The notes under the pieces are model-generated. The model was not told the DNA's origin. It did not search any database and saw only the letters and a list, made by a program, of their open reading frames with translations. From an uncultured Sphingomonadales bacterium (GTDB taxonomy: Bacteria > Pseudomonadota > Alphaproteobacteria > Sphingomonadales > Sphingomonadaceae), in NCBI GenBank assembly GCA_903893935.1, contig CAITOD010000222.1, positions 1 to 7,974 on the forward strand: a DNA stretch of 7,974 nucleotides. The letters run 5' to 3'. Shown piece after piece: positions 1 through 5,117 of the stretch. The first letter of the stretch is position 1. The number at the start of each line of letters is the position of its first letter. Position numbers and translations under genes: made by a program.

Positions 1-44
1 ATCCCCCAGGGTTTTTCGACCAGCCGGACCGGCAACCCGCTCAC
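1..44 (-). CDS. manA: Class I mannose-6-phosphate isomerase, N-terminal fragment (cut by window edge)
   Basis: Only the first 14 codons are visible. A GTG start (44-42) overlaps the TGA stop of manC (43-41) as GTGA, giving MSGLPVRLVEKPWG before the edge. The segment LVEKPWG is the typical start of class I (cupin) mannose-6-phosphate isomerases, where the Trp-Gly leads into the first strand of the fold. The enzyme interconverts fructose-6-phosphate and mannose-6-phosphate in the cytoplasm, feeding the manC product pathway. The 4-nt overlap implies translational coupling with manC. The identification rests on a short motif plus the fitting neighbour, so the function is inferred and the rest of the gene is not seen. 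Confidence 0.6.
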   Translation of the reverse strand, partial: MSGLPVRLVEKPWG

Positions 45-1081
45 TGGTTCACCGCGCCTTGCAGCTTGCCCACCAGTTGCGCGCCGCCCGGGGTGGTCAC
101 CATCACTTCGTTGCCATCGACAACGATGATCAGGTTTTCGACCCCCACCACCGACACGCGCGGCCCGTCGGTTTCGACCATGACATTGCGGCAGCCCCGC
201 AATTCAGCGGTCCCGCGCACCACATTGCCCGCCGCATCCTGCGGCAGTGCGGCGTGGAGCGCCTGCCAGTTGCCGATATCGGACCAGTCCATCGCCACCG
301 GCACCATCGCCGCGCGCGCGGTCTTTTCCATCACCGCGTAATCGACCGATTCGCCGACGATCGTGGCAAACAACGCGGGATCGGGATGAAACCGCTGCCC
401 GTCGGCGTGGCCGGCGGCAACCGCGGCACGCACTGCGTCGGCGATATCGGGGCGATGCTGCGCGAGTTCGGCCAGGAATGCGCCGGCGCGAAACGCGAAA
501 ATGCCGCCGTTCCACGAATAGCCGCCATCGGCGAGAAACGCGCGGGCGCGGTCGAGATCGGGCTTTTCGACAAAGCGTTCGACGCGATAGCCGCCCGAGC
601 CTTCGATCGCGCCCCCGCGTTTCAGATAGCCGAACCCGGTTTCGGGCGCAGTCGGCGCGATCCCGAACGAAACCAGCCAGTCATCGGCGGCGAGCGCTGC
701 GGCGGCATGCGCCGCCGCGCGAAACGCCGCCCAGTCGCCGATATGGTGGTCGCTCGGGCACACCAGCATGACCGCATCGACGGGCAGACGCGCGGCCGCG
801 AGCGCAATCGCCGCCGCGGTGTTCTTGCCTTCGGGCTCGACGATGATCGTGCCCGCAGCAGGATCAGGCAACTGGCTTTCGACCAGCGCGACATGCGGCG
901 CGCCCGCCACCACGACCGGATCAGCGAACCCGGCGTCCCTGCTGCAGCGCAGCGCCGTGGCGGCGAACAAGGTGGTGTCGCCGATCAGCGGAATGAACGG
1001 TTTCGGCCTCGATTTGCGCGAGCGCGGCCACAAACGTGTGCCGCTTCCGCCGCACAAAATCACCGGAACGATCTGGGTCAC
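41..1081 (-). CDS. manC: Mannose-1-phosphate guanylyltransferase (GDP-mannose pyrophosphorylase)
   Basis: Makes GDP-mannose from mannose-1-phosphate and GTP in the cytoplasm, for polysaccharide and glycan synthesis. The 346-residue protein has the sugar-nucleotide pyrophosphorylase signature GGSGTRLWPRSR at 11-22 with a following Lys, EPEGKNTAAAI (82-92), PSDHHI (109-114), FVEKPD (170-175), the substrate loop SWNGGIFAF (189-197) and DYAVME (247-252). It stops after the short beta-helix-like tail, so it is the single-domain form, lacking the C-terminal isomerase cupin of bifunctional ManC/AlgA. That fits the separate isomerase gene overlapping its 3' end. The start is GTG at 1081, placing the signature ten residues in; no strong ribosome site precedes it, only an A/G-rich GAAGAAAGA further upstream. 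Function is well supported; the end polysaccharide is unknown. Confidence 0.95.
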   Translation of the reverse strand: MTQIVPVILCGGSGTRLWPRSRKSRPKPFIPLIGDTTLFAATALRCSRDAGFADPVVVAGAPHVALVESQLPDPAAGTIIVEPEGKNTAAAIALAAARLPVDAVMLVCPSDHHIGDWAAFRAAAHAAAALAADDWLVSFGIAPTAPETGFGYLKRGGAIEGSGGYRVERFVEKPDLDRARAFLADGGYSWNGGIFAFRAGAFLAELAQHRPDIADAVRAAVAAGHADGQRFHPDPALFATIVGESVDYAVMEKTARAAMVPVAMDWSDIGNWQALHAALPQDAAGNVVRGTAELRGCRNVMVETDGPRVSVVGVENLIIVVDGNEVMVTTPGGAQLVGKLQGAVNQ

Positions 1082-1228
1082 GCTGCCAAAATCTTTCTTC
1101 GCAACTGCACAAGACTGCCGCGAGCACCAGGCCTCGCTGCGGGGTGCTGCTTATCCCACGGCGCGGCGAGTGTCATGCCCGAAATACCATGCAAACCGTG
1201 CCGTTGCAGTCCGGTCCGGACGCGGCGA

Positions 1229-1753
1229 TCAGGGCTGGCGGAGCACCAGCACGCTGATTTCCGTCGTCGGGTTGCCCGAAAGCTGCAAAGTGTGATGGCC
1301 CGGGGCCAGCGCAAAATCGACCATTTTGCGAATGCCGGTGCACGCCGGCCCCATGGTGTGCGCAATCGAGGGCACGGCTTGCCCGGCAGGGGCCACCATG
1401 TCGATCCACGCGCGTGATCCCAGCACCACGCGATAGGTTCCGCGCGCCGGCACCACCAGTTGCAGCAGCCCGCCATAGCTATCGGCGGCGGCGGTCTTTT
1501 CGGGGTGCAGCGGAAAGGTCACGCGCGCCATGGGCGCAAGCGTAACGCGCGAGGCTTCGCCCGGCACCAGCCGGGCCTGGTCAAGCGCAGACGGGCTGGT
1601 GGCGGCGTCGCGAAACACCAGCATCGACCAGGCTGAGAGTTCGGGCGGCAAAGTGCCCGCGGCGGTGCAGACCGGCGGCTCGGCCTCGGCCAGCGCAGGA
1701 TGGGGCGCGAGCGCCACCAGCGCGACCGCCGCCCCGATCCGGAATTTTGCCAT
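1229..1753 (-). CDS. Small secreted protein of unknown function, Sphingomonad type
   Basis: A 174-residue protein with an N-terminal signal peptide (basic MAKFR, hydrophobic 6-19, likely cleavage after ALA at 20-22), so periplasmic or outer-membrane facing. The mature part has two cysteines (29 and 138), which could form one disulfide, and alternates short strand-like segments (TYRVVLGSRAWIDMV at 106-120; the C-terminal SVLVLR), suggesting a small beta-sandwich. The PPELSAW (36-42) and GPACTGIRKMVDF (135-147) blocks resemble, from memory, proteins of similar size in Sphingomonas relatives that are sometimes labelled homogentisate 1,2-dioxygenase. The size and the signal peptide do not fit that enzyme, so I give no function. 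The ATG at 1753 is chosen because GGGGAG (1767-1762) sits 8 nt upstream. An overlapping ATG at 1760 is out of frame. Confidence 0.85.
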   Translation of the reverse strand: MAKFRIGAAVALVALAPHPALAEAEPPVCTAAGTLPPELSAWSMLVFRDAATSPSALDQARLVPGEASRVTLAPMARVTFPLHPEKTAAADSYGGLLQLVVPARGTYRVVLGSRAWIDMVAPAGQAVPSIAHTMGPACTGIRKMVDFALAPGHHTLQLSGNPTTEISVLVLRQP

Positions 1754-1784
1754 CGCTCATGCTCCCCTGGCCGAACTCGTGTCG

Positions 1785-1814
1785 TCTATAACATGGTTGT
1801 CGAAGTTTGCCCAA
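1785..1814 (-). promoter_or_regulatory. Candidate sigma-70-type promoter for the 1753 gene
   Basis: On the minus strand TTGGGC (1814-1809) is followed, after an 18-nt spacer, by TATAGA (1790-1785), about 32 nt before the ATG at 1753. Each box matches the TTGACA/TATAAT consensus only in part. The stretch is noticeably richer in A+T than its surroundings. Weak pattern evidence. Confidence 0.3.
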
Positions 1815-1855
1815 GCGATCGGCCCATGCGGGCGCGACAACTGCCAGTAGCCGCT

Positions 1856-2146
1856 TCAATCCGTCGGCGAATCCTGCCCCCGCCGATCGGTCAGGCGTCT
1901 GGTTGTCGTGCGCGAATAGAGCCAATGCCAGGTTCTTGCGCGCACCACGCGACGGTCATGCCTTGCTTTCGCCAGATATTTGCGGTTGCTTTCATAGCGG
2001 CGCAACAGGAACGCGGCGGCGCACGTCACCATTCCTGCTGCGGCGAGCATGATCCACAGCCAGTCAGGGATGTTTTCGGCGTAGAGCAGCGCAAATACTC
2101 CGGCAGGATGCGTGCGGACGCGAGTCGGACACATCGCACAGTGCAA
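1856..2146 (-). CDS. Possible small one-helix membrane protein, unknown
   Basis: An open frame of 96 codons, stop at 1856, starting at TTG 2146 or ATG 2134; an in-frame TAA at 2155-2153 excludes an earlier start. The middle reads as a clear transmembrane helix (about residues 27-47, IPDWLWIMLAAAGMVTCAAA onward) followed by a strongly basic stretch (RRYE, NRKYLAKARHDRR). This predicts an outside N-terminus and a cytoplasmic C-terminus. About 69% of codons end in G or C, which favours coding but is lower than I would expect beside these neighbours. The only ribosome-site candidate, AAGG, is 4 nt before the TTG, and none precedes the ATG. It is divergent from the gene at 2179, with 32 bp between them. 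I do not recognise the family; it may be real or chance. Confidence 0.4.
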   Translation of the reverse strand: MHCAMCPTRVRTHPAGVFALLYAENIPDWLWIMLAAAGMVTCAAAFLLRRYESNRKYLAKARHDRRVVRARTWHWLYSRTTTRRLTDRRGQDSPTD

Positions 2147-2165
2147 GGCGCCTTAATCCGTGTTC

Positions 2166-2170
2166 AGGAG
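2166..2170 (+). promoter_or_regulatory. Ribosome binding site for the 2179 gene
   Basis: AGGAG lies 8 nt before the ATG at 2179, which fixes that start. Confidence 0.7.
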
Positions 2171-2178
2171 ACCGCAAA

Positions 2179-2649
2179 ATGAAACCACATGCAAAGCGCC
2201 TGGCCCGGATCGTCGCGATCGCCGCGCTCGCGAGCACCGGCGCACTGGCCGCCGAAAGCGCCGCACCGTTCCTGTTTTCGCCCGAGCCGCGCTGGCATCT
2301 CGCTGCCGACGATGAGCCCGACACGCGCGAAGTCTGCGCCGCGGTGCGCAAGGAATGCCCCGCGATCACCAATCTGGCGGATATCCGCGCCGAATTCGGG
2401 TTCGACCAGATCCATGATGTCGATGGTCAGCTGGTCGGGCTGCGCATGACGCGATCGACCGGGTGCAAGCCGCTCGACGAAGATTTGCTGATCAGCCAGC
2501 GCAAGTTCCGCATGGCCTTCCATCATCCGGGCGAAAGCGATCTGGACGACGGCATCCACGCCGAAGTCGCAGCGGGCGTGCCGCGCGATGCGGTGCGGAT
2601 CGTCAAGCCCAAACACACCGAGTTGTCGCTCGACTGCAGCCCGGGCTGA
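2179..2649 (+). CDS. Secreted four-cysteine protein of unknown function
   Basis: A 156-residue protein with a signal peptide: basic MKPHAKRLAR, hydrophobic 11-23 and probable cleavage at the ALA around 22-25. The mature chain is acidic and has four cysteines (53, 60, 96, 153), enough for two disulfides after export. The first pair forms C-x6-C (CAAVRKEC). No catalytic motif or membrane helix is visible in the mature part, and I do not recognise the family. The AGGAG site supports the ATG at 2179. It is followed 158 bp later by the secreted phosphatase on the same strand. A palindrome 18 bp after its stop may separate the two transcripts, so joint transcription is uncertain. Confidence 0.8.
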   Translation: MKPHAKRLARIVAIAALASTGALAAESAAPFLFSPEPRWHLAADDEPDTREVCAAVRKECPAITNLADIRAEFGFDQIHDVDGQLVGLRMTRSTGCKPLDEDLLISQRKFRMAFHHPGESDLDDGIHAEVAAGVPRDAVRIVKPKHTELSLDCSPG

Positions 2650-2667
2650 CCGATTGGCGCCATATCG

Positions 2668-2683
2668 GCGCAAATATTTGCGC
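2668..2683. promoter_or_regulatory. 16-bp perfect palindrome, candidate operator or weak hairpin
   Basis: GCGCAAATATTTGCGC is a perfect inverted repeat with an A+T centre, 18 bp after the stop of the 2179 gene and about 124 bp before the phosphatase ATG. It could be the site of a dimeric repressor. As RNA it gives a 6-bp stem with an AUAU loop and no following U run, so it is a poor terminator. Confidence 0.4.
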
Positions 2684-2752
2684 GCGGCCTGGTCGTTGAT
2701 CCGCCTGCCGGATTTCGGCCCGCAACTGCGCGCTGAAGGCAAGCCGCGCGCG

Positions 2753-2770
2753 CTGTCATCAAAGCGTATT
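2753..2770 (+). promoter_or_regulatory. Possible degenerate Pho box upstream of phosphatase
   Basis: CTGTCAT (2753-2759) is a perfect PhoB half site, followed by the A-rich CAAA spacer expected between half sites. The second half GCGTATT matches only three of seven bases. It lies 37 bp before the phosphatase ATG. One half site is weak evidence, but the gene downstream makes it sensible. Confidence 0.25.
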
Positions 2771-2793
2771 CAAGCGGTCGCAGCTTCGATTGC

Positions 2794-2798
2794 AGGAG
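2794..2798 (+). promoter_or_regulatory. Ribosome binding site deciding the phosphatase start
   Basis: AGGAG lies 9 nt before the ATG at 2808. The in-frame TTG at 2790 would place this site inside the gene, so 2808 is preferred. Confidence 0.75.
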
Positions 2799-2807
2799 AC
2801 AGCCCTG

Positions 2808-3608
2808 ATGCACACCGGCCCGATTCACACCCGCCCGATTCACACCCGCATTTCCGCCTGCACGCTGGCGCTGCTGATCGCCGCTTTGTCTGCGATGGCG
2901 CCGGCCATGGCGCCTGCCCAGACGGCAAGGCCCTATCTCGACCACGAACCGTCGATCGCCACCTGGCTGCCCGCACAACCCGCGCTCGGCGATATTAACG
3001 ACACGCGCGACATCGCCACGTTTTTCGCCACGCGCCCGCTGGCGGTGAAGGACGCGCCGCGCCGCGCAGTCGCCCAGGCTGACGACGTGTTGAGCGCGCC
3101 GACCGTGGCGGCGCGGTTTGGCGATGCGGCGGGCGGACCATTGCCCACCGGCGCTGGCAGCGCGCTGATGACAGTGATGACGCGCGTGCTTGCCGACGAT
3201 GGCGCAATGCTGGCGCAGCTCAAGCACGACGTGCGCGACGGGGGCCGGGTGCGACCTTATGTGCGGTTTCCCGATCAGCCAGGGTGCGACTATGCCGTCG
3301 ACGATCGCGATTACCATCTGCGCGACACCGGCTCCTACCCCTCGGGCCACGCGACATATGGCTGGATGTGGGGGCTCGTGCTGAGCCACCTCGTGCCCGA
3401 ACGCGCCGACGCGATCATGCAGCGCGCCTATGACTTCGGCCAGAGCCGCCTGATTTGCGGGTTCCACTACCCCGCTGATCTCGATGCCGGTCGCCTGGCT
3501 GCTTCCGCACTGTTCGCGCAGCTGCTGACGGACCGTGCATTTGTGAAGGATATCGAACTGGCGCGCGGCCAGGTGCGCAAGGCGCTCGGCTTTCCCGAAG
3601 CAAAGTGA
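2808..3608 (+). CDS. Secreted class A acid phosphatase (PAP2 superfamily)
   Basis: A 266-residue periplasmic phosphomonoesterase of the PhoN/PhoC type, which releases phosphate from organic esters through a phospho-histidine intermediate. A signal peptide (hydrophobic 16-37, cleavage near PAQ-TA at 36-40) precedes the catalytic domain. The class A signature is present as RP (149-150), PSGH (178-181) and SR-x5-H-x3-D (S213, R214, H220, D224), with family-like spacings of 27 and 31 residues between the blocks. One oddity: the lysine that normally stands seven residues before the RP arginine is instead ten before it (K139), as if DGG had been inserted. The N-terminus carries a 15-bp tandem repeat (HTGPI/HTRPI/HTR). 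It may respond to phosphate starvation through the half Pho box upstream. Family assignment is secure; activity given the shifted lysine is not. Confidence 0.92.
   Translation: MHTGPIHTRPIHTRISACTLALLIAALSAMAPAMAPAQTARPYLDHEPSIATWLPAQPALGDINDTRDIATFFATRPLAVKDAPRRAVAQADDVLSAPTVAARFGDAAGGPLPTGAGSALMTVMTRVLADDGAMLAQLKHDVRDGGRVRPYVRFPDQPGCDYAVDDRDYHLRDTGSYPSGHATYGWMWGLVLSHLVPERADAIMQRAYDFGQSRLICGFHYPADLDAGRLAASALFAQLLTDRAFVKDIELARGQVRKALGFPEAK
2811..2849 (+). repeat. 15-bp tandem repeat, 2.6 copies, in the signal peptide
   Basis: CACACCGGCCCGATT (2811-2825), CACACCCGCCCGATT (2826-2840) and the partial copy CACACCCGC (2841-2849) encode HTGPI, HTRPI and HTR. The period is a multiple of three, so copy-number change would lengthen or shorten the signal peptide n-region without a frameshift. 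Confidence 0.8.
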
Positions 3609-3609
3609 T

Positions 3610-4434
3610 CTAGTTCGCGGCCGGCGCCGGCGAATGATCGACGAAAGCGCGTTCGACGACGAACGTGCCGGGGCGGTGCGTGGCGCCTTCGCGCAGGCCG
3701 TGCGCCACGCAGATGTCTTTCATCGCGTGGTTGACCGGCACGCTGCCGCAAATCATCACCCGGTCGCTCTCGGGGTCGAATTGTGTCCGGTCGAGCCCGA
3801 GATCGCGGAACAATTGCCCACTGGTGATCAGATCGGTCAGCCGGCCATTGCGCACGAAGGCTTCGCGTGTAACCGAGGGGTAGTAATGCAACCGCCCCTG
3901 CACCAGCGGTCCCAGCCCCTCTTCTGCGAAAATGTCGCGTTCGAGATAGTCGCGATACACCAGTTCGCACGCATGGCGCACACCGTGGCAAAGATAAACA
4001 TGATCGAATTTGCGCTCGATCCCGAGATCTTCGTCGCCATACGTATGGATATCGCGGGCAATGCTCAGCCAAGGCGCGATGCCGGTGCCAGTGCCGAACA
4101 GAAACAGGTTCCGGCCGGGCGTGAGCGCGCTGTGCACCAGCGATCCGGTCGGCTTGCTGCCCACCAGCACGTGATCGCCCGGCTGGATGTGCTGCAGATG
4201 GGTGGTCAATTGCCCGTCGGGCGCGACGATCGAGAGGAACTCCAGCTCTTCGGCATAGTCGGGCGAAGTGATCGAATAAGCGCGCGGCTTGGGCTGATGC
4301 CCGTCGCGTTCGGGCAGATTCAGCATCACGAACTGGCCCGACTGGAATTTGAAACCCGCCGGACGGGTCAGCGCAAAGCTGAACAGATCGGGCGTCCAGT
4401 GCCTCACGCCGAGCACTTCCTGGCTGGTGAACAT
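3610..4434 (-). CDS. fpr: Ferredoxin-NADP+ reductase
   Basis: Cytoplasmic FAD enzyme that moves electrons between NADPH and ferredoxin or flavodoxin, supplying low-potential electrons for Fe-S repair and oxidative-stress defence. The 274-residue protein has the FAD-binding RAYS (51-54), an NADP-binding GTGTGIAPW (114-122), the CGS (229-231) of the nicotinamide side and the bacterial-type ending FVVERAFV (258-265). After that ending it carries about nine extra residues (DHSPAPAAN) that most bacterial Fpr proteins, as I recall them, lack or keep shorter. In plant-type enzymes the C-terminus stacks on FAD, so the tail is worth noting. The ATG at 4434 is chosen because GGGAAG (4447-4442) lies 7 nt upstream; a longer frame back to TTG 4503 lacks such a site. 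It follows the cytochrome gene after a structured 154-nt leader. The stop is 1 bp from the convergent phosphatase stop. Confidence 0.93.
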   Translation of the reverse strand: MFTSQEVLGVRHWTPDLFSFALTRPAGFKFQSGQFVMLNLPERDGHQPKPRAYSITSPDYAEELEFLSIVAPDGQLTTHLQHIQPGDHVLVGSKPTGSLVHSALTPGRNLFLFGTGTGIAPWLSIARDIHTYGDEDLGIERKFDHVYLCHGVRHACELVYRDYLERDIFAEEGLGPLVQGRLHYYPSVTREAFVRNGRLTDLITSGQLFRDLGLDRTQFDPESDRVMICGSVPVNHAMKDICVAHGLREGATHRPGTFVVERAFVDHSPAPAAN

Positions 4435-4441
4435 CGCCGTT

Positions 4442-4506
4442 CTTCCCGTTGGCACCCAAGGGTTGGACCGCGACTCTGCCGGTCCATCCGGCAAAGACTC
4501 CAACGG
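4442..4506 (-). promoter_or_regulatory. fpr leader with mutually exclusive stems near the ribosome site
   Basis: In the minus-strand RNA CCGUUGG (4506-4500) can pair with CCAACGG (4452-4446), which overlaps the first two bases of the GGGAAG ribosome site. The same segment can instead pair as GUUGGA (4504-4499) with UCCAAC (4467-4462), enclosing a second hairpin UGCCGG/CCGGCA (4493-4488 with 4482-4477, loop AUGGA). A third option, UGGACCG/CGGUCCA (4486-4480 with 4470-4464), competes with the enclosed hairpin. Stems of 6-7 bp can arise by chance, so a regulatory role is only suggested. Confidence 0.3.
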
Positions 4507-4510
4507 TCAA

Positions 4511-4547
4511 TTGTGCGCCCGAACCGGACTTTCGTCCAGTTGCACAA
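4511..4547 (-). other. Two-tier RNA hairpin with GAAA loop between cytochrome and fpr
   Basis: In the minus-strand RNA an outer stem UUGUGC/GCACAA (4547-4542 with 4516-4511) encloses ACUGGAC-GAAA-GUCCGGU (4540-4523), a 7-pair stem capped by a GNRA tetraloop. One pair is U-G, which would be A-C on the other strand, so the fold favours this transcript. GGACUUU (4553-4547) can alternatively pair with AAAGUCC (4532-4526). It starts about 41 nt after the cytochrome stop. It may be a 3' stabiliser of that message or part of the fpr leader. Confidence 0.4.
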
Positions 4548-4588
4548 AAGTCCATGGCAACCGGGTATCAATCGGGAAGACGCGGTGC

Positions 4589-4981
4589 CTACTTCTTCGC
4601 GGTCTGCGTCTTCAGATAGGCAATCACATCGGCGCGATCCTGCGCTTCGGCAACCTGGAAACCCATGCGCGAGCCCGGGATGAATGCTTGCGGATTGGTC
4701 AGCCAGCGCGCCAGCGTGGCCTCGGTCCAGATCACGCGCGACGCGCGCAAGGCGGGCGAATAGGCATAGCCGGGCGCCGAACCGGCCTTGCGCCCATAGA
4801 CGCCACGATGCGCCGGCCCGACGCGGTTGGCATCGATCGAATGGCAGGCCGAACAACGGCTTTCATAGATATCCTGGCCGTGGACGGGATCGCCCGCGGG
4901 CGCCGCGGCATGGCCGGCCGTCGGGGTTAACAGACTTGGCGCCAGCGCCAGCACGGTCGCCAGGGTTTTCAAACGCATCAT
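4589..4981 (-). CDS. Periplasmic class I c-type cytochrome
   Basis: A small electron carrier of the cytochrome c2/c-family type. The 130-residue precursor has a signal peptide (hydrophobic 6-19, cleavage near AGHA-A at 22-26), the haem site CSACH (C43, C46, H47) and the distal ligand Met106 in PGSRMGF, giving a mature single-haem protein of about 105 residues. GPAHRGVYGR (56-65) and the final amphipathic helix (VIAYLKT) match the mitochondrial-like fold. The ATG at 4981 is chosen because AAGGA (4995-4991) is 9 nt upstream; the frame also runs back to a TTG at 5017 without such support, and a second ATG follows immediately at 4978. It lies between the ferritin-like gene and fpr on the same strand, with structured spacers on both sides. 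The electron partner is not evident. Confidence 0.92.
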   Translation of the reverse strand: MMRLKTLATVLALAPSLLTPTAGHAAAPAGDPVHGQDIYESRCSACHSIDANRVGPAHRGVYGRKAGSAPGYAYSPALRASRVIWTEATLARWLTNPQAFIPGSRMGFQVAEAQDRADVIAYLKTQTAKK

Positions 4982-4990
4982 TCGGTCAAG

Positions 4991-4995
4991 TCCTT
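4991..4995 (-). promoter_or_regulatory. Ribosome binding site for the cytochrome gene
   Basis: AAGGA on the minus strand, 9 nt before ATG 4981, within the longer purine run GGAAGGA. Confidence 0.65.
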
Positions 4996-5033
4996 CCGGC
5001 AATGGGCTGCGCGGCAATCCGGCGCAAAGCCGT

Positions 5034-5077
5034 CAAGGGCATCGTGCGCGGTCGCCAGACCACGCACGACACCCTTG
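5034..5077 (-). other. Long perfect RNA hairpin between ferritin-like and cytochrome genes
   Basis: The minus-strand RNA from 5077 to 5034 folds into 20 consecutive pairs closed by a UGGC loop: CAAGGG, then a U-G and a G-U, then UCGUGCG, one U-G, then GGUC, with the complementary arm following. The three wobble positions would be A-C mismatches in a plus-strand RNA, so the fold is selective for the transcript that carries both genes. It begins 40 nt after the ferritin-like stop and ends 52 nt before the cytochrome ATG. The bases after it (ACGGCUUUG) are not a U run, so it is not a textbook intrinsic terminator. A partial terminator, an mRNA processing or stability element, or a small RNA are the candidates. 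Confidence 0.75.
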
Positions 5078-5117
5078 CTTGTTCAATCGCCCGCTCGTTC
5101 AGGCGAAATTGACCATA

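Noticed and set aside
1082..1228. Terminator or promoter in the spacer before manC
   Set aside because: Only short imperfect repeats and no paired -35/-10 boxes that I could support.
59..1417. Long plus-strand open frame opposite manC
   Set aside because: Low-complexity His/Arg/Ala-rich translation typical of the reverse of a GC-rich gene; manC on the other strand has all family motifs.
1581..1925. Alternative minus-strand frame crossing the 1753 gene start
   Set aside because: It overlaps a better-supported gene with signal peptide and ribosome site, and its second half is an Arg/Gly-rich shadow.
2523..3467. Long minus-strand open frame opposite the phosphatase
   Set aside because: Antisense shadow without family motifs; the plus-strand phosphatase has its catalytic residues intact.
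3620..3631. 12-bp GC palindrome GCCGGCGCCGGC near the convergent stops, as a shared terminator
   Set aside because: It lies inside the fpr coding end (Ala/Pro codons), gives only a 4-bp stem and has no U run.
4482..4510. TTGACC (4510-4505) as the -35 box of an fpr promoter
   Set aside because: At 17-18 nt spacing the -10 would be ATGGAC or TGGACC, a poor match.
5034..5077. Reading the long hairpin as a standard bidirectional intrinsic terminator
   Set aside because: No T run follows on either strand and the plus-strand RNA would carry three A-C mismatches.
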